From assembly GCF_041296385.1 (NCBI RefSeq), contig NW_027184085.1, positions 12,953,301-13,017,300 of the forward strand: a stretch of DNA of 64,000 nucleotides. The letters run 5' to 3'. This stretch comes from Aphelocoma coerulescens. Its lineage: Eukaryota; Chordata; Aves; Passeriformes; Corvidae. Below are positions 12,701-24,700 of this stretch, piece by piece (the first letter of the stretch is position 1; each line of letters starts with the position of its first letter). The notes under the pieces were generated by a model. That model saw only the letters and a list, made by a program, of their open reading frames with translations. It did not search any database and was not told the origin of the DNA. Made by a program: the position numbers and the translations under genes.

Positions 12701-15700
12701 AATTACGTTTACTTGCGTTGCCTTTGTTTTTACTTCTTTTCCAGCCAGCCCTTATATTTTCATTTTGCTCATACATGTCTGAGGCCTAATCCTGAAATTG
12801 GTGAACTTACCAGGTAAAATTCTGAGCTAAACATAACTGAAATTAAGGGCATTTAGGAACTCTGCATCTTGCAGATTAATAGCAATGTATCTTGGATTAT
12901 TAAAGAAAAGTATATAACCCATCATCCTCAAGTATCCAGCAGACCTGTAAACAGAAGAAAGGGAGTTTCCTTTAACTTCTCGAAACCATGTTCTCTTAGC
13001 AACTTATTGCATTGAATGATGATGGCATTTTTTGTTTTCTAGAGACTTAAAAAATGAAATTCACATATGTATTGTCCTTGAAAATCAGGCTAAGTATACT
13101 GAGCTAATAATCTCAGCCACTTCATGCAACATTGTAAAACACTGAGGCTCAGAGATAAGAATGCTCATTTTACCGCTGACATGCTTCATGAGGAAAAATA
13201 TATCACCCCTTTAACTGAGGCATTTTTTCATCCTCATCTTTCCATCTGAATAGATAAAACAAAATCTGTAGTCTAAAAAAAATACGTATTTTTAAATAAT
13301 ATGCAGAGAAAATATGGCATGATGATTTACACTACATTTTTATCAGAAAAATCAAATAATGTAGAAGAAATAATAGCTTTATATGTTACAAGGAGTTTAG
13401 TGAAAATATTTTAATTTCTTAGAGAAACACACCCGTCCTCTTAGAATATACATGTGGTAGCTGCTATTTTCAACAAGCAAATAGATTTATTAGACAGCCA
13501 TCTTTGATAACTCACTGCAAAATACACCTTTTTTGGCTCAAGGATTACTGAACCAGAAATATTAACTTTATGTAGATTTTTGTGTATTTTCAGTTTGTGT
13601 ATTTCACTGTATTTGCACTGTGCCTCTGTTAGACCACAAAAATGGTTTAAGCTTTGGGGACACTGAAGACTGAAAGAATATGAGAAATTATACTGAATAA
13701 TTGGGAATAAGCTGGGAATGAGTCTGTCATAGTTGTTTTTTGAAGACAACTTAGTAGCTTCTTTATAATTTTTTTCTGTTTATATTTTTGTTTGTTTGTT
13801 GCCAGTAGGCCAAAAGCTACTTTTAAATGATATGAAACATGCAGTGTTGGCATAGATGAGTTTGAAGAAATCTGTGGACTTTCAGTGGAGTTCTAGTATA
13901 TCTTAGCTGAATCTTTAATGAGATTTTTACAAAATAACATTGATCACATTTGATTGTTTTCTGGAAGGCAAAGAAACCTTCAACAGCTGGGCAAGTCTAA
14001 GACTGATTAACTTTGAAAGAGGCAAAAAGAGGCGTGGTCTTTTTTGTTGGTTTACAAAAGCCATATTTATGATAGTACAAAGGACGAAAAATGTAAATTT
14101 GCTAGGATAACCTGACATGGGTTAGATAAGTTATGAAAAGATACAGAAGAAAGTTACTTTTACATCCTTGTATGCTTTTTTCATGCAGTGTAAAAAATCC
14201 CCAAAGGAAGCCAATGGAATAATTTCCAAAAGCTATCTTTATTAGTAATATTTATAATTTTTGTGGTCCATCTAGATTATTTTCTCAAATGCAAAGTTCG
14301 ACCGTGTAGCCAAACATTCAGCTGGGGTTTCATTTTCAAACCTTTAGGCAACTATTTAGTAATGCTGTTAAGAAGTCATCTTTCCAAAATGGTTTCCTGA
14401 AATATTTCTTGATGAACAATCTTAAACAAGAAGAAATTGTTTCTGTGGTCAGCAATATTCTTAGAAATTGAATGTCCTTCCTGGTGAAGGAAGCATGGGC
14501 AGATAGGAAGGAGTTACTTGTCATTCTACAATGGATCAGAGACATCTCTAGGACAGGCCGGCCTGCTTGCTTCCTTGTTTTGCCTAAACCCATGTATGGT
14601 CAAATGTATCAGGTGCCTTTCCTCATTGCCTTCTGCGTAAATGTTTTAGATTTTTTTTTTTTTTTAATAGAAATCAAGTTCTTTTTATCAATCGCCATTA
14701 ACAAAACACTAAGTAATTTTTCATTTTGACTGGCTACACCGCTGTATGACTTCTCTTCTAAGACTGCTCTTTTCCATAATATCTGAACATCTTCTAAGTA
14801 TTTCACACTTGTATTTTTATTTTAATCCATAATTGCATAATATAATGCATGATTCATTGAAGATTCCATAAACTTTAAAAATAATTATATAAATTTTTTT
14901 TAGCTCCAGGTTATGTAGGTTTTCCATTGTAATATAGTTGCTCAAGAAAAACTACAGAGTATTAAAAAAAAAAAAAAGCCAAGTCTTTTATGTCTTCAGT
15001 ATTTGCAAGTAGCTAGGTAAGCTTCTCTATAATCTCTATACATGTGAGAGATTATTGAAGTGTTTTGAACCAGTGCTGTGTGTGAGATAAAGAAATCCTG
15101 AAGACTTGTCACCCAGAAAAAGGCCTTAGTTGCAACAGATGAGAATATAATGGATGCACAGGATAGTTAAATACAATTGTCAGTCAGATGTCCTGGTTTT
15201 GGAAAGTAAAGTTAGGCTACTGTATTCATAATTGGTTAATTAGGATTGAGAGAAAAGAAGGAGTGTTTCACATCTGCTAATGATACACGTAGATGTCACC
15301 GAGTTAGAAAGTCACAGAGAAGAGGAAATCATGTAAGAGTGTAATCATGTAAACACTAAAACCTCAGATTTCACAAGTTAATCTTGTTTTGCATCAGTGT
15401 GCTCATTACTGAAACAGCATCCATTTCTACACCACGGGAAGTGGTATTGAAGAGCTGTCACATAGATTGAAAGCCTGGGGATCATGTTTACAGAGACTTA
15501 AGAAAAGCATCTGATACAGCCTGCAACTGCCTACTCAGGGAATATATTGAGAAATTCCTGAATTCAGCTGATGTGTGTAGATCTGACAATTTTTAATTGA
15601 TATAGTAAACCCAGACAGCACACTTTCATTTCTTTTGTAGATTATAATTGAGAGGAAAGGAGATACGCTTCCTTCAGTAGAGGTGGCTGAAGGGGGGTTG

Positions 15701-18700
15701 GGGAAGTAGACATTTGGAGAGTGTAACTCATGCCTTGGGAACCTGTCTGTCTTGTCAGCTGTGATCACAGCTCTGAGATGTTGTCTGTCTCAGATTGGGA
15801 TCACTTTCAACAGCTTTGCTCAGTTGTGACTAAAAGGAGATTTCTGGTTTGTTTGTTTTCTTGCAGCTTTGTAACTCATACTTTTGTCACCTTGAGCCTG
15901 TCATCTTGGAAGGCTTTTTAAATTTGCTAAAAACTACAACTTTGGCAATTAAATATTGTCAGTGTGAGCTATTTTATTTTGCTGTAGGTATCTTAGGTGA
16001 AAAGACCCATTTAAAACTCAACTAGCTGTATGTGGCCTGGGACTTGCTTGTTGGGCATCTCTGCTGACCTAGTCCTGCCCTTCTGCCTCATCTTTGAAAC
16101 CAGCATAAATCTAGATTGTGGTTGTATGGTTGACTGTGTTCACACTAATAAATAAGTAATATTTAGCTACACATCTGTAATAACAGAGAAAGATTGATAT
16201 AGCCATCTTTATATGTCTCACTTTCCCCAAGGCCTGCCTTAATTTACTGTGTCTGCTTTTAAAAAAAAATCTAGAAGATGTTAGGAATAAGATGGAAGAA
16301 GAATGTCTTGGCTGGGACATTCAATGTTTCATTAAAAGAAAAGCAGGGGGGGCAGAATGTGGGAAGCATTATAATCTTGGGAAAGTGTCGGCTTACTGTG
16401 AAATACTGTATCCCAGAAACAATGTGGAAAGTTCAAATATTCCATCGGTTAAACATACTGTTATTTTTCTCATGGATGTGGCTTGGCTTTCTGAGGTGAA
16501 CAACTGAGTAGGTCTGTCTTTTTCCTAGAATAAGTTTTATTGAGTGTTTTGGAGCAGGAGAGCAGTTCTGGGACACAGAGCTGTAGCTATGTGGCTCTGT
16601 TGCAGGTCATTCTTTTGTGATAAAACCTTCATGTGGCCACTGTCTTTTTCAATTCCTGTATGGGTCCTCTTCAGTCCATACAGATTTTGTACAAGGAATA
16701 TTCATTGCTGATGTTCCTCCAGTCACGTACCTTTGCCCCCACCCCCACCCCTTCCCAGTCCTTTCTCTGGTTTCCTTTTATCTTCTGGGTCTCGTCCTCT
16801 CTGAGGACTGTGGCAATATTGCAAACCCTGACATTTATCTGTTTTTCTAGCTTTTTTTGATACATGCAACTGTGTCCTTTCTCACATGTGCTTCATGTTT
16901 TATGCCTGTCATCTCATTTTGCACACAAGTACAGTCAGCTGTAATTGCTTAACAAAAATATACGTGCTAATACAAAGCTAGGAGGAAAGTGCTTACATTG
17001 CTGGAATTATTTGTTAGAAAGCCTTTAAACAAGTTGCAGAAGATGGTGGTTTACTGCAGAATTTGCTGAAGTAACTAAACCTTTAAAAATGGTAAGGACT
17101 GATGAACTTGTCAAATTTTGTATGGCACGTGACTGTTACTTCATAATAGCAGGCACCTCTGCAACAGAAGGGGAAAGGATAATGAAGGAGATATGTAGAT
17201 ACACTTTTCCCTAATTATCTTGACATCTTTATGTTATGTTTCAATGCTCTCCCTTTCCCTTCTCTAATCAAACTTTTGAATTGGGTACGTTGGTTCTGTT
17301 GTTTCATGTCTTTCCAGCAAGAAACATTCTGATAACAATTTTTTTGCTAATGATTTGTTAGCAAGATTAGACATCTGTTAAAAATATTAAGAGGTCAGAG
17401 GACAAAACCATTATTTTCTTTGAGAACTGCAATGAATGTTTGCCAGTATGTATAAAAACTTCTTTTCAACCTTCAATCATTTTAGAATATTTGATTTAGT
17501 ACTACAATTCAAGGTTATATTCCTTTGCAGAATAATATATGGAGGGCAAGCTTGCAGAGCTCAAAGTTAGGAAAACAATCTTTTTACTGGTAAACTGACC
17601 AAATTTATTTTGAAAGATAAATAGAATTGCTCATTCAATCTTACTAGGCCTTTCAGACAAGCCTAGTTTTACATGAAATCCTAAAGCATCAAAGCTGGAT
17701 AGAGTTGGGTGGAACTTGTTCTTTTGTTTTCATTTTTGTCATTAAGGGCAAATAATGTCAGTCTTTGATATCTATATGTTGCTGTTTCCGTTTCTCTATA
17801 GGACAGTTGAAAAACGGTAAACACTATTCAGAGTTATATAGGTACTTCACTGAGAAGCCTCTATAGTGCATGACGTGAAGTCAAAAAGTCATTTCAGTTG
17901 GAAAAGACCCTTAAGAGTATCAAGTCCCCCTATTTACAATCTTATATACAACCTTAACTCTGCCAAGCCCACCTCTAAACCATGTCCCCAAGTGCCACAT
18001 CTGCATATCCAGGCATGGTGACTCAACCACTTCCCTGGGAAGCCTGTTCCAATGCTTGACCGCTCTTTCAGTGAAGAAATTTTTCCTAATACACAGTCTA
18101 AACCTCTCCTGGCACAGCTTGGGGCCAGTTTAAGATGAGTTGTTTAATTTCTGAAAGATACAGTTTAGATTTTATTAATGGATTAATAAATTAATGCTAA
18201 ATAAAATCATATGACCATAGGAAAATAACACAAATTCTGAACTATTATGTGATTTGCTATCTGTCTCTAGATAGACATTTTGGGTTTTTACTTGTAAAAC
18301 ATAAAAGAAAAGGCACTAGTTGGACCCCAGATCTTTTTCTGTGTTTTAATTTGGATCCAACACAAAACAGGAGGAAAGAATTTCAGATTGATTGAGGATG
18401 AAATGAAATGAAAAAACCCTCCACCCTCACATTAAGTTGGGCAGCAAAGTGAAAAAACCAGTATTTTAATATATGTATGCCAGTGTGACATTGCCTGGAG
18501 GGATGGGAGTGTTGTGGAGTCCAAATGAAGTTTTTTCAATTTATTTGAATTAGCTTTATATCATAATGTAATCTTTCTGGCATTTTTAAAAGTTTGAATA
18601 TTAACCATTTATGATGTTTTTGAAAGAGTTCATGGTATTTCTTAGACAAAAAATTATATCATTTTAATTGCTTGTTACTACAGAAAATTTATTTCCTGAT

Positions 18701-21700
18701 AATGAATTCACACTTTATTCTTTACACATGCCTACATACTTGGAAAATTTTATGCAATTGGATGCACAAAATATGTTTTTTAGTATTAATAAACACTCCC
18801 ACCAAAGACAAGCAGTCATAAACTGCAGTCTGTTCATAGAGTCCAGGGTATGCATAATTGGCTAGAAGTGACAGTAATTTCAAAACAATTACTATGGCTA
18901 AGTGTAGGCCATTGGATTCTATGTTCGAATACTGTAGGAAACATGTTCTTGGTATTTGAAGCCCCCTTTGTTGAATAGTCATTTGTGGAGGGAATGCCTC
19001 AAGTGATTCCTCTCGATGATTGACTAAATCTGCACACCAAGAGAAGCTTGCAGTAATTATTAATGTCATCACACAAAGGTTCTCTAGCTTTAGAACCAAA
19101 TATAGAACATTTAACATTAATATATTTAAGAATATATTCTTAAAAATAAACAACATTAATTACTTTACTAGTTTGTGTCTCTTACTTACAAAATAGCCCA
19201 TAAAAAGAGCCTTAGTAAGGTCCATAGTCAAAAATTAGAAGATAAATTAACTGAGGATTCCTGTGCAAGCTTAAATCAGTCTGTATGATTGCATTTTGTG
19301 ATCACATTGTCCATTTTTATTCTGTAGAATTGTGTCTCTTTTAACACATAGTTTGTTGCTGAGCAGCTGCTCAGTGTTTTGTCCTCTTGCTGTTCAGGGT
19401 GGGATTCTAGGTCTGATTTTACTGCATGTTGTTTAACTTCCCCTCTGAAAAGATATGCTTCTATGCATATTTTTCTGTTTTGCTCATCGCTACAATAAAA
19501 GAGGACTTCAAGTCACTAATTTGTCATCTTCTCCTCTGTGTTTTAATCCTCATCTTACAGATGGGAAGGTGAGGTACAGTTGCACTGGCAACCTCTAAGT
19601 TTGAATGTTTAATTTTTCAACTATATGAATTAGTTTTCTTTTATGAAAAGAGGGCAAATGAAAAGCATAGTTACCTAGGTATTAAAAATGGAATCAACCT
19701 GTCTCAAATTCCTTTGTCTCTGTTTCTGTCTTTTCCCTTTTTTCCTTTTTTTCCCTTCCTGTGTTTCCACTTCCTGTCTTGGAATCTTAGCTGAGACCTT
19801 TGTTTTTGGAAAGTGGGAAAACTTAATTTTACAAGACAATTTAAATTGAATTTAATTTTTAATAGAATTTTTAGGTATTTTACCAAATAGTGACTTAATA
19901 AATAAGAAGTGATCTCCATACAAGAACAAAATGTGAACTTGAAGAGAATTTCAACCTTTCTTTAGGATTATCAGCAATATAGAAATAATTCAAAGAAAAC
20001 ATACATCATTCCCAAACTTGAATTTTACTGCAGCTAAATGGAACACAAACCTTACAGTATCTGAACTTTGTTCTATTATGTAAGCCATGAATTCCGTCAG
20101 GGATTAAATTTGGCAAAAGTAAATTCTTCCAGTCCTTTTAAGTCCTTTCCAAAATATGTGTATTGTATTTTGGTAGTTTTAGAAACTAAAAACCTGCTTA
20201 GGGGAGTGTTGAGAGCTGTCTTGGAATGTATTTTTATCTTAACCAGGCGTAACTACCTTTGTTCAGTGCTAGTGGGAGTTTTCCAAGAGTGCTGATGCTA
20301 TGTAAATCTGTACTGTATAATTAAACCTATGAAGAAGTCAAATTTTGCATTCAAGCTCTTTTTATGAAAGCCTATTCTGAAACACATATGACATTTTTAA
20401 AAGGCTGTTGGAAATACTCAGCTACTGTACCTCCTAAAAATGCAGGAGTTTCTGTTTAAAGTTAGGAATAGAAGCAGAGCACAGAAAATGCTATGAAGTA
20501 ATGTTTGTCTCGTTTGTTTCATTTGTAATTTAATTTGTAATTGTAATTTATTTTGTAATGTTTTATTTGTTTGACAAACAGGTACATACAAAGTTCCACT
20601 GCAGGCAAGCCCATGCTTCAGGCACTGACACTTCATGTTTGACATTTTCCTATGATGGTACTGTCCTTGCTAGCCGGGGAGGTAGGTGATTGAAAGAACC
20701 CTATGACATGTTGAATGTAAGACAGTTTTAACTTTAGTAAGTGAAATGGTTCATTAAACAAACCATATAAATCATGTAATTGTTAGATGTAATTGTTTAT
20801 GATGGAGATAAGGTAGTGAAATCGGAAAGCAGTGATTCAAATTTGAAGTGTTTCACAATTTACTACTTTTATATGATACACCATGCAATACTGTGTTCCT
20901 GAAAGAGCATTTTACAGCAATTAAGAAATATTTTAAGAGAAATTTGCTGATTATATTACAGTTTCTGATCTGTCTTCTTGTCTAACAGTAATAATACACC
21001 GAAAGGAAATAATTAGCGTAATTAAAAATAAAAAAAGTCTAGTTTTGTTGCTTAGTTCTTCCTTGGAAGATTAGTGCCTCTGAATAACACTGTCTCTGTT
21101 CTGAACTTATTAATTCCTCATAGAACTTTCTTAGGCAATGTAATTTTCTGTCCTAATAGGAATTTTCATCTAATCTATATTAAAAACATCGAAAGTTGAT
21201 GACTGGAATTGACTTGCCAAGATATACTTGAATGGCAAAAGAATTTGGAATGTCCACAGGACTGGAAAGAAGGGCTTGTGTTGTAAACTTCAGATAAAAC
21301 CTTTATAAATGAGTCTTAGATAACAGAACAAGACTTGAGAAGGCAAAGATGTATTTGAGGACTCGTTCACTTCATTATTGGGATAGGATGGTGTCTGTTG
21401 AAGACAACTTTTCATGCAAAGATTTGTCTACCCAGTATGTTGCAGGCAGGTGCAAGCGTACAAGCCAAGCTGTCTGGATGGAAAACAGCTGTAACCAGAA
21501 GCTCTGTGTATGCATTAGCATTGCCCCAAGGCCAAATAAACAGGCCTAGGGAGAGGCAGTATACATTAATGTCTGCTAACGCTGTGCCTAACATATGTTT
21601 GGGACATCTGGTCAGTTTGGTACATAGACAGAATGAGATTACATACACAAAATACCAGAATAGAGGTATTCATAGATGAAAAAAACTCTGAAGCAGTAGA

Positions 21701-24700
21701 TGTATTTTCTAGCCAAGTAGCTTGCATTTTCTTTCCTCCCTGTGTCCTCCCTGTGCCCCTGTCCCTGAAGGGAGGAGTGTCTGACTGGTGCACATCAGTG
21801 CAGTGAAATGCAACGAATATTTGGTGCTGCCTCACTGATTTTTTGTATGTCTTGCCACATTTCAAAGATTTCAAATGTTGTTTCCCGGAACACATCTTTC
21901 AGAGTAAGGACTTGGTAGTCTTATCCTCAAAGGCCCTAGGCATATGGACACTAATGGCACTTGTGTTCTTTCATATCTGCTGTTCAGGGTCCTCGATCCA
22001 GAGTTCTGCTGCCACTGTACCCATCATGAATGGGTTCTAAGTGGTGAGGTAAAAGCTTTCAAGCTTTTTTGTCCTTACTGAACCAGACTCTTATGATGTG
22101 TGAACCTTCTCCTGCTTGGAAAATATGTGAACTGTGTGTCTTTCCATTCTGCATTTGGTAAAATGCTGCATCTGTCTGCCTGTGGTGTTTGCCCCAAAAA
22201 AATTCACACAGACATACAAACTACAGGAAATTTAGGGATAAACCTTGGTGTGCTTTTAAATATAACAGCAAACAAGGCTAATACTTAGTGAGGGGTATTC
22301 GCTAGTGCTGTCTTGAAACCTCCATTTATGTAAATTCTCTTCTGTTTCACATTTATGAATGTAGATCACATAAATGACCTTTCCTTACTTTTGTTGCATG
22401 TGGCACTTTTACTTGCCTGCTCTTCCTCATCTGTCTCCAGTTTTTGTCTCATGTTAAACAGACTTTAATTTACTCAGGTTTTATCTACCACACTCTGCTC
22501 TAAGCTGTATAAAATGTTGATTGATTGTTTGCAGAATGTAAGACTGCACAGAAATTTGGCCACTCAATGTAGATAAAAGTGCTACCTTTGTCTAGCGTAT
22601 TAAAAGAAGAAAAAGGGCTCTGTGTGCACTATGCTGGAAAGTAAGGAGGATTCATACCTTATTTTGACTTGTTTGGTTAGTGCTTTAATATGAGTATTGC
22701 TTTGGATCTGTACCAACAAAAGCAGATGTGGATCCAGCTTTTGTAGATTAACACACCTGCCAAGTGCTGAGGATCAAAGAGAGGATAGTTGTTTGGGGCA
22801 TGGGAACTTTCATTGAAAGCCTGATGGACTCTCCTGCATCTGATGTAGATTCTGTGTTGGATATGAGAAGACGAGGCATGGCTCAGCTGCAGGCACAAGG
22901 GAAAATGAAAACCTAAGGAGCTGCTTATGAAAGTTTCCAGTCTTATTCTTGTTGGGTATTAGGTAGTAACTTGACAGAAACTTAAGAAAGTGATATTTCT
23001 GCATGCTTGAAACCATGAAGGATAGTATTTGGGGAACATTTTCTTTGTTTAGCAGGGGAGAGATAAGAATTAGGATTGGACTTGGCGTCTTACTGTAAAA
23101 ATACAAAAAATTTTTTTTGGACTCCTGATACTTTTTTGTTGGTCTCTGTTTTTTTTCCATTTTACTTGTGTTTTTTTCTTCAGTTTGAAATTGGGTTAAA
23201 AGGTAGAAACACCTCGTATGCTCAAGGATCATGCAGCAGCATGTATAGTGACCGTTTTGTGTAGTGTAGTAACATATTGCTCTTCATAGTAAATCCAAAC
23301 ATTAGCATTTTAAAAATCAAATAGGTTTTTTGTCAAGTATTATTTCTCAGAAGCGGAACACTGGTGTTCATTCTGACAATGCCAAAAATGCATTTACTAG
23401 TTTTAATAGGCATAATCAGCTACTTGCAATACTTGGAGCTGAAATGGCTTTATGAAAGTCTTCTAGTATCCTTCTTGCCATATGTTCATATGTTCATATG
23501 TTCATTCCATATGTTTAGGGAGGATGATGCCCTTAAGTATTTCATCAGGCTGGTATGGATGCAGGTGATGCTGAGAACTGTTCCAAATGTAGGTATAGAT
23601 TCCTCAATTTGTGACTTCCCTCACAAGATCTTTGGCTTTGGTCCCAACCTAGGATGACTCCAAAGGTTGTTCCGAAATTGTTGCAGCTCCTTCTGCAGAA
23701 CCAGTTCAGAATGCAGAAGCCAGTAATTTGTTCAGAAGTGTCTCTCACATTTGTAGTATAAGCCTTCACAGAAAGGCTGAGAGTTGATAAACATATTCTG
23801 GTAAGCTTGTTATGCTATGCGTTTCCTAAGCTGTAACGTCTTAAAATTCCCAGTTCCTTTGTTTCTTTACTTTCCTCATTGATCTCTGTGAAGAATTTCT
23901 ATCCTTGAGCTTTGCTTTCAACACAGGACTCCCTCTTTTTAAAGAGAGTGTCGCTGACTGTAGGCTGTGTGAATTCCTGGCAGCACTTTTGCTTCTTTTG
24001 GGCCTATTTACATTCATGTACTTGTCTTCCTGGTCAATATCTTCTGAAAAGAAAAGAAAAATATCAGATAAAATCTTTATAGTATTAGTGCTTTGACTTT
24101 GTTTTGACTAAAGGGCATTTGCAAAATGCCTGGCTTTTTTCACCAAAGGCTGTTTTTCTAGGACCTAATTGTTGCCTCTTGATAAATCCAGTGCTCAGTA
24201 CCATTGGTGCAACAGCGTCTGACCTGATTGTGTCAGTTTTGAGTCTGCTTGTTGGTATCTTTCTTATTAAAATGGCAAAAAATAGAGTTTGAAATGCTAC
24301 TTAAAGTGCTATAAATCTTGCCAGGCTGTGGAGAAGTTTGCGATCAATAAAAAATACCGAATTATCTGAGTAGACTATTTTGAATACTTCATACTGACTT
24401 GCTCAACTTCTGTTTATATGCTTTTGTTTAAGGATAAGTAATTAAAAATAGATCACTACTGCTGCAGCTCTGTTGAAGAAGCCTCCTAAGCATCGATAGA
24501 AGGATGCTACTGGAAATAATCCTTGCTGCTGAGGAAAGTTAATATTCTGTAATCTTAGTGACAGTGATTTCAACTCCAAATGCAAATTAGATTTAGGAAC
24601 CAATTTGCATTTGCACGCTGATAATTTTAATTAGGAAAAGTGAATTTGACCAGATTCTTAATGGCGGTAAAGTTTCATAGCATTAGCAAGTCATTCTACT

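Larger units (their letters stand above)
746..20581 (+). other. WDR70: WDR70 intron, 19.8 kb
   Basis: GTAAGT donor, CAG acceptor. It contains CR1 tails at 3683-3938 and 17888-18132, a T18 tract at 6847, a small tandem repeat at 9624, a purine-rich stretch at about 10990-12110, an A14 tract at 14974 and C-rich G4-type tracts at 838-880 and 16736-16756. ORFs of 60 to 144 codons on both strands show no family resemblance, codon-use signal or splice context and are treated as chance. No RNA gene was recognised. Confidence 0.9.

Noticed and set aside
18722..19156. 144-codon minus-strand ORF
   Set aside because: No recognisable domain, intronic, composition like its surroundings; treated as chance.
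22810..23232. 140-codon minus-strand ORF
   Set aside because: Low-complexity Lys/Ser/Phe content, no known motif, intronic and not spliced to anything visible.
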